DNA of 64,000 nt from Trinickia terrae (GTDB taxonomy: Bacteria; Pseudomonadota; Gammaproteobacteria; Burkholderiales; Burkholderiaceae): contig NZ_SWJE01000010.1 of NCBI RefSeq assembly GCF_005144415.1, forward strand, positions 1 to 64,000, written 5' to 3'. Positions 32,527 to 42,396 of the stretch are shown in pieces. The position numbers and the translations under genes are program-made. Position 1 is the first letter of the stretch, and each line of letters opens with the position of its first letter. Below the pieces are notes generated by a model that was not told where the DNA came from, searched no databases, and worked only from the letters and a program-made list of their open reading frames with translations.

Positions 32527-33549
32527 TTACGCACCGTTCGCAGCCGTGACGGGCGCGCGATCGAAGAAGTAGATCCCGTGCGGCGAGCGGCCGACCGGAA
32601 TGGTTTCGATCAGCTTGCGCGACGCCAGATCGATGATGCCGACCTTCTTCGCGAAGCGGAACGTCACCCATAGATACTTTTTGTCCGCCGTGAGTTCCAT
32701 GTCGTCGGGGCCGGGCAAGAGACCCGTGATGTCGCCGACGTTCGTGAGCGACTCCTCGTCGATGATGCTGATCGTGCTCGCGACACGGTTGCTGACCGCG
32801 ACGTGGCGGCCGTCGTCGAGCGAGCGGAAGTTGTGCGCGCCGTTGCCGGTATGGATCGTCTTCACGATCTTCTGGTTGCGCCAGTCGACCACGGCGACGT
32901 AATCGGCGCCCGTCATGCCGACGAGCAGGTACTTCTCGCCGGGCGTCATCCAGAGGCCGGCCGGCACCTTGCCGACCTTCATCTTCCACAGGACGGTCTG
33001 CGTCGGCAGATCGACGGCGGCGAGCTCGCCCGAGACCTGCAGCGTCACGAACACGATCTTGCTGTCGTTCGTGAACGCCATGTGGCTCGGCATCACTTCG
33101 AGCGGCAAGCGCTTGGCGAGCACCGGATCGTGGCCGTCGTAATGGTAGATGTCGAGACGGTCGAGGCGCAGGCCTGTCGTCACGAGCCATTTGCGGTCGG
33201 GCGAGAAGCCGAGCTGGTACGGATCTTCGATGTTCTCGAGCCAGCGTTGCGTCTTGCCCGTTTTCGGGTCGACGAACATCAGGTTGTTCGAGACGGAGTT
33301 GGCGACGATCAACGAGGAATTATCCGGCGTCGCCATCAGGTGATGCGGTTCCTTGCCGGTGGGCACCGTGGAGACCACTTTGTGGGTCGTCTGGTCGATC
33401 AGCGAAAGCGTCGCTTCGCCGGAGTTGAGCACGATGACGTTGTTGGCGCGGGCAGCGGTGGAGAACACGCCCGCTGCCGCCGCGAGCGCCACGCCGGCGG
33501 CGAATGCGCCGGCGATGCCGTTCGAGCCGGCGAGGAGGAATTTGCGCAT
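32527..33549 (-). CDS. Secreted YVTN-type beta-propeller protein
   Basis: A 340-aa protein starting with a signal peptide (GAFAAGVALAAAAGVFSTAARA, cleaved after about residue 34). It contains about seven 40-residue repeats of the YVTN/NHL propeller type, seen as VIVLNSGEATLSLID, IVANSVSNNLMFVDP and LLVGMTGADYVAVVDW. Such proteins occur with PQQ-linked periplasmic pathways, but no dehydrogenase or cytochrome gene is near. The function is unknown. It is likely cotranscribed with the desaturase gene. Confidence 0.82.
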   Translation of the reverse strand: MRKFLLAGSNGIAGAFAAGVALAAAAGVFSTAARANNVIVLNSGEATLSLIDQTTHKVVSTVPTGKEPHHLMATPDNSSLIVANSVSNNLMFVDPKTGKTQRWLENIEDPYQLGFSPDRKWLVTTGLRLDRLDIYHYDGHDPVLAKRLPLEVMPSHMAFTNDSKIVFVTLQVSGELAAVDLPTQTVLWKMKVGKVPAGLWMTPGEKYLLVGMTGADYVAVVDWRNQKIVKTIHTGNGAHNFRSLDDGRHVAVSNRVASTISIIDEESLTNVGDITGLLPGPDDMELTADKKYLWVTFRFAKKVGIIDLASRKLIETIPVGRSPHGIYFFDRAPVTAANGA

Positions 33550-33699
33550 GGGAACCTACTAAAAAATGGCAGCCGCCATTCTAGAACGTTCAGGCGGTTT
33601 TCCGGTTGACTTTCGCCGACCAAAAGTCCTGCCGGAAACGTCCGTTTGACGCGGTCTTGGCCGATTTGGACGGCTGCCGGGCGCGCACTTTGCCGCACT

Positions 33700-36600
33700 T
33701 TAGCGCTGCATCGATTCCCACACCTTGTGGAGCCGCTTCACCGACACCGGCATCGGCGTGCGCAGCTCCTGCGCGAACAGCGAGATCCGCAGCTCTTCGA
33801 GCAGCCAGCGGAACTCCGCGAGGCGCGGGTCCGCGACGCCGCCGCGCTGCGACAAAGCGCGCTGGTAGTGCTGCACGAGCGGCTGCAGCTCGGCGAACTG
33901 GCGCGCATCGCGTGCCGGGTCGGCCTTGAGCTTGTCGACGCGCAGCGCGATGCCCTTCAGATAGCGCGGAAAATGCGCGAGCTGCACGTACGGGGTGTCG
34001 ATCACGAAGCGTTTGCCGATAAGCGCGTTCAGCTGGTTCTGCAGGTCCGTGTGCGCGGCGGCGAACGGCTTCGCCTGGACGAGCTTTTTTCCCGCCGCCG
34101 CGTAGTCGGCGAGGATCTGCCCGACGAGCCGAGCGATCTCCTGCGCGAGCAGGTTGAGGCGGCTCTTGCCCTCGTCGCGGCGCGCGTGGAAGCTCACGTC
34201 GTCGGCGGGGAGCGGGTCTTGCAGGCAGGCGCGGTCGAGCGCCGTGTCGATCAGCTGGTCGCGCAGCTCCTCCTGGGTGCCGAGCGGCATGTATTGCATC
34301 GCCATCTCGCGCAGGCCCGGCAGATTCTTCTCCAGGTACTTGATCGGCTCGCGCAGCTGCAGCGCGAACAGCCGCCGCAGCCCCGCGCGGTGGATGCGCG
34401 CCGCCTCTTCCGGCGAGTCGAACACTTCGACGTCGCAGTGCGTCGCGCGATCGACGAGCGCAGGATAGCCGAACAGCGTCTGGCCGCCGCGGCGGATTTC
34501 GAGCAGCTCCGGGAGCTTGCCGAAGTTCCAGGTCGTCAGGTTGTCATAGAGCGCAGTGGCCGATTCCGGCGCGGCGCCTGGCGCGCTCTGCGTGGCCGGC
34601 GCCCCAGGAACGGCAGCGCCCTGCGCGGCGGCTTTGCCGCGCAGCGCCTCGTTCCGCGCCCCTCGCGGTCCGTCTTCCGCGCTGCGGACGCTCTGGGACG
34701 CCGCCCCGCCAGCGCCCAGCGCCGCACCCGCAGCCAGCTTCTGGAAGTGCCGCTGCGCCTCGCCGCCAAGCTCGGCGCGCAGTTGCGCGAGATTGCGCCC
34801 CATTGCGAGCTGGCGGCCGTGCTCGTCGATGACCTTGAAGTTCATGAACAAGTGCGCGGGCAGCGTCTCGAGCTTGAAGTCGGATTGCTTCATCGCGACT
34901 TGTGTCATCTCGCGCACGTCGATGATCAGCCCCTCGACCAGGCCGCCCGCGCCGAAACGCTCGCCCCCCGCACGCTCGACGAAACCGGCTGCGTACTCGG
35001 GCAGCGGCACGCAGTGCCGCCGCAGCTTCTGCGGCAGCGACTTCAAGAGCAGCTGCGCCTTCTCCTTCAGCATGCCCGGCACGACCCATTCGGCGCGGCG
35101 TGCATCGACCTGGTTCAGCGCGAAGAGCGGCACCGCGAGCGTCACGCCATCGCGCGGCGAGCCCGGCTCGAAGTGGTACGTGAGCCCCATTTCGACGCCT
35201 GCCATCGTCATGCGCTTCGGGAACAGGTCGGTCGTGACGCCGGCCGCCTCGTGGCGCATCAGGTCGTCGCGCGACAAGTACAGAAGGCGCAGCTTGTCCT
35301 CCGGCTGCCCGCTTTTTTTCACCTCGTCGCGATACCAGCGCTCGAACGACATCCCCGTGTAGATGCCTTGCGGCAGCGCCTGGTCGTAGAACGCGAAGAT
35401 CAGCTCGTCGTCGACGAGCACGTCCTGGCGGCGCGACTTGTGCTCGAGCTGCTCGATGTCGGCGAGCAGCTTGCGGTTGTGCGCGAAGAACGCGAGCTTC
35501 GTATCGAACTCGCCTTCGACGAGCGCGCCGCGAATGAAAAGCTCGCGCGCGCGCCGCGGGTCTTCATTGCCGAACGCCACGCGCCGCCTGTGATAGACGG
35601 GCAGCCCATAGAGCGCGGCGCGCTCGAACGCGGTCACCTGCGCCGCGCGCTTTTCCCAATGCGGTTCGGAGAGCGACTTCTTCAGCAGATGCGCGCCGAC
35701 TTTCTCGATCCACTCCGGCTCGATCTTCGCGAGACAGCGCGCATACAGGCGGCTCGTCTCGACGAGCTCGGACGCCATCACCCAGCGCCCCGCCTTCTTC
35801 ACGAGCGACGAGCCCGGCCACAGGAAAAACTTGATGCCGCGCGCGCCGAGGTAGTGCGGCTCGTCGTCGGCTTTCAGGCCGAGGTTGCCGAGCAGGCCGG
35901 TCAGCAAAGCCAAGTGGATCTGCTCGAACGTCGCTTCGGTTTCGCTCAAACGCCAGCCGTGCTCGCGCACCACCGTCAACAGCTGCGAATGGACGTCGCG
36001 CCATTCGCGCAACCTCAGATGCGAGAGGAAATTCGCGCGGCATGCGTCAGTGAGCTGCCGGTTCGACTTCTTGTGCGCAACGGCTTCCTCGAACCACTTC
36101 CAGATCTTCAGCCACTGCAGGAACTCGGAGCGGTCGTCGGCGAAGCGCCTGTGCGCCTGGTCGGCCTGCTCCTGCGCCTCGATCGGGCGGTCGCGCGGGT
36201 CCTGCACCGACAGCGCGCTCGCGATGATCAGCACTTCGGCGAGCGAGCCCTGGTCGCGCGCGGCGAGAATCATCCGGCCGACGCGCGGATCGAGCGGCAG
36301 GCGCGCGAGCTCGCGGCCGAGCGGCGTGAGCGCGTTGTCGTCGTCGACGGCGCCGAGCTCGTTCAGCAGCTGGTAGCCGTCGGCGATCGCGCGGCCGGGC
36401 GGCGGCTCGATGAACGGAAAGGTCTCGATCGAGCTCAGGTGCAGCGACTTCATCCGCAGGATCACCGAGGCGAGCGACGAGCGCAGGATCTCGGGATCGG
36501 TGAAGCGCGAACGCAACTGGAAATCGCTCTCGTCGTAAAGACGGATGCAGACGCCGTCGGCCACCCGCCCGCAGCGCCCTGCCCGCTGGTTCGCCGCCGC

Positions 36601-37917
36601 CTGCGAGATCGGCTCGACCTGCAGCTGCTCGACCTTGTTGCGGTACGAGTAGCGCTTGACGCGCGCGAGCCCCGTATCGACGACATAGCGGATGCCCGGC
36701 ACCGTCAGCGAGGTCTCGGCGACGTTGGTCGCGAGCACGATGCGCCGCGCGTTCGACGCCTTGAACACGCGCTCCTGCTCCGCCGCCGACAGGCGCGCGA
36801 AGAGCGGCAGAATCTCGGTGTGCGGCGGATGGTGTTTGCGGAGCGCCTCGGCGGCGTCGCGGATCTCGCGCTCGCCGGGCAGGAACACGAGCACGTCGCC
36901 GGAGCCTTCTCGGCACAGCTCGTCGACGGCGTCGACGATCGCATCCATCAGGTCGCGGTCCGCTTCGCGCGCGCTCTTCGAGCGCTCGCGACTCGACGCC
37001 GTGCCAACGGCCGCCTTCACCGCCGGGCTATCCTCCTCGATCGGCCGGTAGCGCACCTCGACCGGATAAAGGCGCCCGCTCACCTCGATCACGGGCGCAG
37101 GCTTCTCCCCGGTGCCGAAATGGCGCGCGAAGCGCTCGGCGTCGATCGTCGCCGACGTCACGATCAGCTTCAGCTCGGGACGACGCGGCAGGATCTCCTT
37201 CAAGTAGCCGAGCAGGAAATCGATGTTGAGGCTGCGCTCGTGCGCTTCGTCGATGATCAGCGTGTCATACGCGCGCAACAATGGATCGGTCTGCGTTTCG
37301 GCGAGCAGGATGCCGTCCGTCATCAGCTTGACGGAGGCGCCCGGCGCGAGATTGTCGGTGAAGCGCACCTTGTAGCCGACCACTTCGCCGAACGGCGTGC
37401 CGAGCTCTTCGGCGATCCGCCGGCCGGTCGCCGACGCCGCGATCCGGCGCGGCTGCGTGTGGCCGATGAGACCGGCGCCGCCCGCGCCGAGCCCGCGCCC
37501 GAGCGCAAGACAGATCTTCGGCAGCTGGGTGGTCTTGCCCGAGCCCGTCTCACCGCAGACGATGACGACCTGATGCGAAGCAATCGCGCGCGCGATCTCT
37601 TCGCGCCGGCCCGACACCGGCAGCGCTTCGGGAAATTCGATCGGCGGAACCGGATTCGGCTCGACGCGCCGCGGCGGGCGAGCGTCTCTTTGTTTTTCGA
37701 TCGGGCCGCGCCCGACCGGGTCGCGCGACGGCTTCGGGTGCTGCCGCGATCCAGACCTTTCGCGCTGCTCAGGCTGCGCGCCCTGCTCGTGCTGTTGGCG
37801 CTTCTCGCGCGCGCCCTGCGGCACATCTTGACGGCCGCTTCGCGGCTCCTTGCGCAACGCCGCTTCACGTGTTGCATCCGTGTTGGGCGCGGCAGGCTTT
37901 TTGGGTACATTCGACAT
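33700..37917 (-). CDS. hrpA: ATP-dependent RNA helicase HrpA
   Basis: A 1405-aa DEAH-box helicase. After a charged, low-complexity N-terminus of about 105 residues come Walker A GETGSGKTTQLPK, the DEAH box IIDEAHERSLN, motif III SATIDAERFA and motif VI QRAGRCGRV. A long C-terminal part of unassigned domains follows, typical of HrpA. HrpA rescues stalled ribosomes in E. coli. An Ala-rich insert near residues 1060-1125 is absent from E. coli as I recall it. It diverges from argA with 22 bp between the start codons, and no Shine-Dalgarno sequence is visible. Confidence 0.95.
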   Translation of the reverse strand: MSNVPKKPAAPNTDATREAALRKEPRSGRQDVPQGAREKRQQHEQGAQPEQRERSGSRQHPKPSRDPVGRGPIEKQRDARPPRRVEPNPVPPIEFPEALPVSGRREEIARAIASHQVVIVCGETGSGKTTQLPKICLALGRGLGAGGAGLIGHTQPRRIAASATGRRIAEELGTPFGEVVGYKVRFTDNLAPGASVKLMTDGILLAETQTDPLLRAYDTLIIDEAHERSLNIDFLLGYLKEILPRRPELKLIVTSATIDAERFARHFGTGEKPAPVIEVSGRLYPVEVRYRPIEEDSPAVKAAVGTASSRERSKSAREADRDLMDAIVDAVDELCREGSGDVLVFLPGEREIRDAAEALRKHHPPHTEILPLFARLSAAEQERVFKASNARRIVLATNVAETSLTVPGIRYVVDTGLARVKRYSYRNKVEQLQVEPISQAAANQRAGRCGRVADGVCIRLYDESDFQLRSRFTDPEILRSSLASVILRMKSLHLSSIETFPFIEPPPGRAIADGYQLLNELGAVDDDNALTPLGRELARLPLDPRVGRMILAARDQGSLAEVLIIASALSVQDPRDRPIEAQEQADQAHRRFADDRSEFLQWLKIWKWFEEAVAHKKSNRQLTDACRANFLSHLRLREWRDVHSQLLTVVREHGWRLSETEATFEQIHLALLTGLLGNLGLKADDEPHYLGARGIKFFLWPGSSLVKKAGRWVMASELVETSRLYARCLAKIEPEWIEKVGAHLLKKSLSEPHWEKRAAQVTAFERAALYGLPVYHRRRVAFGNEDPRRARELFIRGALVEGEFDTKLAFFAHNRKLLADIEQLEHKSRRQDVLVDDELIFAFYDQALPQGIYTGMSFERWYRDEVKKSGQPEDKLRLLYLSRDDLMRHEAAGVTTDLFPKRMTMAGVEMGLTYHFEPGSPRDGVTLAVPLFALNQVDARRAEWVVPGMLKEKAQLLLKSLPQKLRRHCVPLPEYAAGFVERAGGERFGAGGLVEGLIIDVREMTQVAMKQSDFKLETLPAHLFMNFKVIDEHGRQLAMGRNLAQLRAELGGEAQRHFQKLAAGAALGAGGAASQSVRSAEDGPRGARNEALRGKAAAQGAAVPGAPATQSAPGAAPESATALYDNLTTWNFGKLPELLEIRRGGQTLFGYPALVDRATHCDVEVFDSPEEAARIHRAGLRRLFALQLREPIKYLEKNLPGLREMAMQYMPLGTQEELRDQLIDTALDRACLQDPLPADDVSFHARRDEGKSRLNLLAQEIARLVGQILADYAAAGKKLVQAKPFAAAHTDLQNQLNALIGKRFVIDTPYVQLAHFPRYLKGIALRVDKLKADPARDARQFAELQPLVQHYQRALSQRGGVADPRLAEFRWLLEELRISLFAQELRTPMPVSVKRLHKVWESMQR

Positions 37918-37925
37918 GGGGGCGC

Positions 37926-37933
37926 ATTATAAT
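37926..37933. promoter_or_regulatory. Palindromic -10 box shared by hrpA and argA
   Basis: ATTATAAT contains TATAAT on both strands (37928-37933 plus; 37931-37926 minus). It lies 7 bp before the argA ATG and 9 bp before the hrpA ATG, so transcripts from it would be leaderless or nearly so. No good -35 box is seen on the plus strand. Use as a promoter is inference. Confidence 0.4.
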
Positions 37934-37939
37934 CCCGGC

Positions 37940-39319
37940 ATGAATTCTCAAACCGACCTCATCCCCGCCGCCGAGACCGTTCCGAGCCCGCCCCAGGACC
38001 AGGAAACCGTCGCCGAGCGCGCGCAATTCGTCGACTGGATGCGTTCGGTCGCCCCCTATATTCACGCGTTCCGCAACAAGACCTTCGTGGTCGGCTTCGG
38101 CGGCGAAGTGGTCCATGATGGCTTGCTCAACGCGCTCGTCGCCGACGTCGCGCTGCTGCAGGCGATGGGCATCCAGATCGTGCTCGTGCACGGCTCGCGC
38201 CCGCAGGTCGAAGAGCAGATGAGCCTGCACGGCGTGCAGTCGGAGTTTTCGCACGGCATGCGCATCACCAACGCGCAGGCGCTCGAATCCGCGAAGGAAG
38301 CCGCCGGCGAAGTGCGTCTCGACATCGAAGCCGCGATCAGCCAGGGCTTGCCGAACACGCAGATGGCGCACGCGCACATCAGCGTCGTGTCGGGCAACTT
38401 CGTGACCGCGCGCCCGGTGGGCATTCTCGACGGCGTCGATTTCCAGCACACGGGCGTCGTGCGCAAGGTCGACGCCGATTCGATCCGCCATTCGCTCGCG
38501 AGCCGCAAGATCGTGCTGCTCTCGCCGCTCGGCTTCTCGCCGACGGGCGAGGCGTTCAGCCTCACGATGGAAGACGTGGCGTCGGCCACCGCGATCGCGC
38601 TGCGCGCCGACAAGATCATCTTCCTCACCGAGACCGAAGGCCTGATCGACGAGAACGGCGAGCTGATCGGCGAAATGTCGCTCGACGAGGCCTACAAGCT
38701 CAACGAAAGCGGCGAGCTGAAGGGCGACGCCGGCTTCTATCTGAAGCACGCGGTGCGCGGGTGCCGCGGCGGCGTGGCGCGGGCGCACATCATTCCCTAT
38801 TCGCTCGACGGCAGCCTGCTGCTCGAGCTGTTCCTGCACGACGGCGTCGGCACGATGATCTCGTACGAGAACCTCGAGAGCCTGCGCGAGGCGACGCCGG
38901 ACGACGTCGGCGGCATCCTGCAACTGATCGAGCCGCTCGAAACAGACGGCACGCTCGTGCGGCGCGGACGTCACCAGATCGAACGCGACATCGACCACTT
39001 CTCGGTGATCGAGCACGACGGCGTGCTGTTTGGCTGCGCGGCGCTCTATCCGTATCCGCAGGAGCGCATCGGCGAGATGGCGTGCCTGACGGTGGCGCCC
39101 GAAGCGCAAGGCTCGGGCGACGGCGAACGGCTCCTGAAGCGCATTGAGCAGCGCGCGCGGGCGCGCGGCCTGACGCGCATCTTCGTGCTGACGACGCGCA
39201 CCGAGCACTGGTTCTTGAAGCGCGGCTTCGTGAAGGTGACGGTCGACGACCTGCCTGAAGACCGCCGCCGCCTCTATAACTGGCAGCGCAAATCGCTCGT
39301 GCTGATGAAGCAGCTTTGA
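37940..39319 (+). CDS. argA: Amino-acid N-acetyltransferase (N-acetylglutamate synthase)
   Basis: A 459-aa enzyme for the first step of arginine synthesis. The N-terminal amino-acid-kinase-like domain ([32 protein letters not shown]) is the arginine-sensing part; the C-terminal GNAT domain has the acetyl-CoA loop [16 protein letters not shown]. Length and order fit the classical ArgA. ATG 37940 ([12 protein letters not shown]) is preferred; ATG 37916 is in frame but would overlap hrpA. Neither has a Shine-Dalgarno sequence. It is followed by yggX after 61 bp. Confidence 0.94.
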   Translation: MNSQTDLIPAAETVPSPPQDQETVAERAQFVDWMRSVAPYIHAFRNKTFVVGFGGEVVHDGLLNALVADVALLQAMGIQIVLVHGSRPQVEEQMSLHGVQSEFSHGMRITNAQALESAKEAAGEVRLDIEAAISQGLPNTQMAHAHISVVSGNFVTARPVGILDGVDFQHTGVVRKVDADSIRHSLASRKIVLLSPLGFSPTGEAFSLTMEDVASATAIALRADKIIFLTETEGLIDENGELIGEMSLDEAYKLNESGELKGDAGFYLKHAVRGCRGGVARAHIIPYSLDGSLLLELFLHDGVGTMISYENLESLREATPDDVGGILQLIEPLETDGTLVRRGRHQIERDIDHFSVIEHDGVLFGCAALYPYPQERIGEMACLTVAPEAQGSGDGERLLKRIEQRARARGLTRIFVLTTRTEHWFLKRGFVKVTVDDLPEDRRRLYNWQRKSLVLMKQL

Positions 39320-39380
39320 GCGGCAAGCGCGAGAGCAAGACGCTACGCTGCCCCCACATCGACTCCAGGAGAAAAACACG

Positions 39381-39656
39381 ATGACTCGTATGGTCCAATG
39401 CGCGAAGCTCGGCAAGGAAGCCGAGGGCCTCGATTTCCCGCCGCTGCCCGGCGAGCTCGGCAAGCGCCTCTATGAAAACGTTTCGAAGGAAGCGTGGCAG
39501 GGGTGGCTCAAGCATCAGACGATGCTCATCAACGAAAACCGCCTGAACATGGCGGATCCGCGCGCGCGCCAGTACCTGATGAAGCAGACCGAGAAGTACT
39601 TCTTCGGCGAAGGCGCCGACCATGCTTCGGGCTACGTGCCGCCCGCGCAAAGCTGA
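39381..39656 (+). CDS. yggX: Fe(2+)-trafficking / oxidative damage protection protein
   Basis: A 91-aa cytosolic protein. The start [20 protein letters not shown] with its conserved Cys, and [17 protein letters not shown], match YggX. In E. coli it protects iron-sulfur clusters against oxidation. The ribosome site CAGGAGAAAA is strong. It is probably cotranscribed with argA; gene order argA-yggX-proP is usual in the group as far as I recall. Confidence 0.95.
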   Translation: MTRMVQCAKLGKEAEGLDFPPLPGELGKRLYENVSKEAWQGWLKHQTMLINENRLNMADPRARQYLMKQTEKYFFGEGADHASGYVPPAQS

Positions 39657-40213
39657 GCGTTTGCATGACCGGTTCGCGCGCGATGCGCGAGCCGGCTTTG
39701 ACGGACTTCACGTCATCTTCCTTCCTCGCCGCCATCTCCTCCCATCCCCTCCCATCCCCCGCCAGACCAGCGATCGAGCGATTCACACAGGCCCGCCGCC
39801 CGCCTCAAGTTTGCAGCGAACGCTTACATCGTGATACTATCTGCCTCGTTCCAACAGCAATTCACCTTCATTCGCGTTCAATTTCGTACAGATCCGTTTT
39901 CCGGCGCCGCGAGATTGAATTACTTTTGACACAGAAAGGCTTGTCGGTCGCAGCGCTTTTGAGCCACGTCGCTTAGCGCATCACGCATCCGGCCTTTTTC
40001 GTTCCAAGCCTTGACCCGGCGTGTGCCGGCCAGCGCGGAAATCCTCCGCCAGCGCCAGTTCGATCTGCCCTTCCAAGCGGGCAGGCGCCGTACCTGCAGC
40101 ATCTCTCTCGAGTGCACTTTCGCGCTTTCCCCCGCGAGGCACGGGCGTTTCTTTTTCTTCGATTTGTCCGCCGCCGGCTCGAACCCGCGAACGTGCGCTT
40201 TTTCGGCAACCGT
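39657..40213. other. Intergenic region upstream of proP
   Basis: No gene is supported: the open frames here have no recognisable sequence. A possible promoter is TTGCAG (about 39810) with TACTAT 18 bp later. An AT-rich stretch around 39830-39920 precedes a GC-rich leader. Confidence 0.4.
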
Positions 40214-40250
40214 GGCCGAATCGGGACACGATTCGCATCCCGATTCGGCC
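40214..40250 (+). promoter_or_regulatory. Long hairpin in the proP leader
   Basis: GGCCGAATCGGGA (40214-40226) pairs perfectly with TCCCGATTCGGCC (40238-40250) around an 11-base loop. It ends 8 bases before the AGGAG ribosome site (40259-40263). No T-run follows, so it is not an ordinary terminator. It could shield the ribosome site, bind a protein or be a DNA operator; the sequence does not decide. Confidence 0.6.
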
Positions 40251-40272
40251 GCAGTCACAGGAGCCTTCGACC

Positions 40273-41733
40273 TTGACCGCTACCCATAACGGCCCCGCAC
40301 GAAACCGGCACGACGTTTCCGACGACGTCATCGTCGTCGACAAGAACCTCCTCAAACGCGCCGTCGGCGCGATGGCGCTCGGCAACGCCATGGAATGGTT
40401 CGACTTCGGCGTCTACAGCTACATCGCCGTCACGCTCGGCAAAGTGTTTTTCCCATCGAGCAGCCCGTCCGCGCAATTGATCGCCACCTTCGGCACGTTC
40501 GCTGCCGCGTTTCTCGTGCGGCCGATCGGAGGCATGGTGTTCGGCCCGCTCGGCGACCGCATCGGCCGCCAGCGCGTGCTCGCGATGACGATGATCATGA
40601 TGGCCGCCGGCACCTTCGCGATCGGCCTGATCCCGAGCTACGGCACGATCGGCATCTTCGCGCCCGTGCTGCTGTTGCTCGCGCGCCTCGTGCAGGGCTT
40701 CTCGACCGGCGGCGAGTACGGCGGCGCCGCGACCTTCATCGCCGAATACTCGACCGACAAGCGCCGCGGCCTCATGGGCAGCTTCCTCGAGTTCGGCACG
40801 CTCGCGGGCTACATCCTTGGCGCGGGCACGGTCGCCGTCCTGACCGCCACGCTGTCCGAGGACGCGCTCCTCTCGTGGGGCTGGCGCGTGCCGTTCATGA
40901 TCGCCGGACCGCTCGGCCTCGTCGGCCTATACATCCGCATGAAGCTCGAGGAAACACCCGCGTTCAAGCGCGAAGCCGAGGCGCGCGAGGCGCTCGACCG
41001 CGCCGCGCCGGAGCTTTCGTTCGCACGGATGCTCGCGACGCAATTCAAGCCGCTCCTCCTGTGCGTCGGGCTCGTGCTGATCTTCAACGTCACCGACTAC
41101 ATGGCGCTCTCGTATCTGCCGAGCTACCTGTCGGCGACACTGCACTTCAACGAGACGCACGGCCTCTTTCTCGTGCTGATCGTGATGGTGCTGATGATGC
41201 CGCTGACGCTCGCGGCCGGACGACTGTCCGATGCGATCGGACGCAAGCCGGTGATGCTCGCAGGCTGCGTCGGGCTCTTGCTGCTGTCGATGCCCGCCCT
41301 GCTCCTGATCCAGACCGGCCAGATGCTGCCGGTGTTCTGCGGCCTCATGATCCTCGGGGCGCTGTTGTCGTGCTTCACCGGCGTGATGCCGTCGGCACTG
41401 CCCGCGCTCTTTCCGACGCCGATCCGCTACGGCGCGCTCGCGATCGGCTTCAACGTCTCGGTGTCGCTGTTCGGGGGCACGACACCGCTCGTGACGGCCT
41501 GGCTCGTGGAGACGACGGGCAACCTGATGATGCCCGCGTACTACCTGATGGGGGCATCGGTGATCGGGATCGTGTCGGTGGTTGCGCTTGCCGAGACGGC
41601 CAAAAAGCCGCTCGAGGGCTCGCCGCCCGCGGTCGCCACACGTGCGGAGGCGCATGCGCTCGCGCGCCAGGCGCGTGAAACGGAAGACCTGGACGATAGC
41701 GCGTACGCATCCGTGGCGACGGTGCGCGTATAA
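40273..41733 (+). CDS. proP: ProP-like proline/betaine MFS transporter
   Basis: A 486-aa inner-membrane symporter of the metabolite:H+ family. ALGNAMEWFDFGVYSYIA, the loop GDRIGRQRVLAMTMIMMA and QGFSTGGEYGGAATFIAEY are diagnostic of ProP. The C-terminal tail is short and lacks a long coiled coil, unlike E. coli ProP, so osmosensing may differ. I chose TTG 40273 (reading MTATHNGPARNRHD) because AGGAG lies 9 bases before it and the upstream frame is unlike any family member. It may also accept related osmolytes. Confidence 0.88.
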   Translation: MTATHNGPARNRHDVSDDVIVVDKNLLKRAVGAMALGNAMEWFDFGVYSYIAVTLGKVFFPSSSPSAQLIATFGTFAAAFLVRPIGGMVFGPLGDRIGRQRVLAMTMIMMAAGTFAIGLIPSYGTIGIFAPVLLLLARLVQGFSTGGEYGGAATFIAEYSTDKRRGLMGSFLEFGTLAGYILGAGTVAVLTATLSEDALLSWGWRVPFMIAGPLGLVGLYIRMKLEETPAFKREAEAREALDRAAPELSFARMLATQFKPLLLCVGLVLIFNVTDYMALSYLPSYLSATLHFNETHGLFLVLIVMVLMMPLTLAAGRLSDAIGRKPVMLAGCVGLLLLSMPALLLIQTGQMLPVFCGLMILGALLSCFTGVMPSALPALFPTPIRYGALAIGFNVSVSLFGGTTPLVTAWLVETTGNLMMPAYYLMGASVIGIVSVVALAETAKKPLEGSPPAVATRAEAHALARQARETEDLDDSAYASVATVRV

Positions 41734-41788
41734 GGACCGCGAGGACCGCGCCGGCCGTCAATGAAATGGGGCGCGCTGCGCGCGATGC

Positions 41789-42253
41789 TCAGACGACGAG
41801 CGTGTGCAGCAGCGCCTCGGCACGCGCCCCTTCGATCGCCAGCATTCCCGCCGACACCGGCAGCTTGAAGCGGCGCGGCCCGGCGCTGCCGGGATTGACG
41901 AACAGCACGCCGCCGCGCGTCTCGACGTGCGGCTTGTGCGAATGTCCGGTGACAACCACATCGATGCCGGCAAGCGCGTCCGCGCGCAAATCGGCGATGT
42001 CGTGCACGACGTGAATCTTCACGCGCTGCACGTCGAGCGTCGTCGAAACCGGCAGTTGCGCGGCCCACTCGCCGATATCGTTGTTGCCGCGCACGGCGGT
42101 GACAGGCGCGATCTGCGCGAGCGCATCAAGAACCTGCGGCGCGCAGATGTCGCCTGCATGAATGATGGCGTCGCATCCCGCGAGCCATTGCAGCGCTTCG
42201 GGACGCACGAGGTTGTGGGTGTCGGAAATGAGCCCGATGCGGGAGACGCTCAT
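41789..42253 (-). CDS. YfcE-type metallophosphoesterase
   Basis: A 154-aa calcineurin-like phosphodiesterase. Metal sites: ISDTHN (residues about 8-13), HAGDIC, RGNND, HDIA and GHSHKPH. Small stand-alone enzymes of this kind hydrolyse phosphodiesters in vitro; the cellular substrate is unknown. ATG 42253 (MSVSRIGLISDTH) gives the usual length; an ATG at 42286 is possible. It is convergent with proP. Confidence 0.87.
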   Translation of the reverse strand: MSVSRIGLISDTHNLVRPEALQWLAGCDAIIHAGDICAPQVLDALAQIAPVTAVRGNNDIGEWAAQLPVSTTLDVQRVKIHVVHDIADLRADALAGIDVVVTGHSHKPHVETRGGVLFVNPGSAGPRRFKLPVSAGMLAIEGARAEALLHTLVV

Positions 42254-42396
42254 CGCGTTGGCCTGGCGATATGACGGTCCCGCCATCTTACCCGCCCGCC
42301 GGCCGGCGAAGCCTCGAATGAATGCGTTGGAGAATGCGAGGAACGTACGAAGGAGAATCAAGCGCGCGGATATCCATCGCGCCCGATTCGCTTGTA

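Noticed and set aside
33646-37932. 1428-aa frame antisense to hrpA
   Set aside because: Composition is that of antisense translation; hrpA on the other strand has all its helicase motifs.
40214-40250. Hairpin upstream of proP considered as a terminator
   Set aside because: No T-run follows, and a ribosome site and gene start lie directly behind it.
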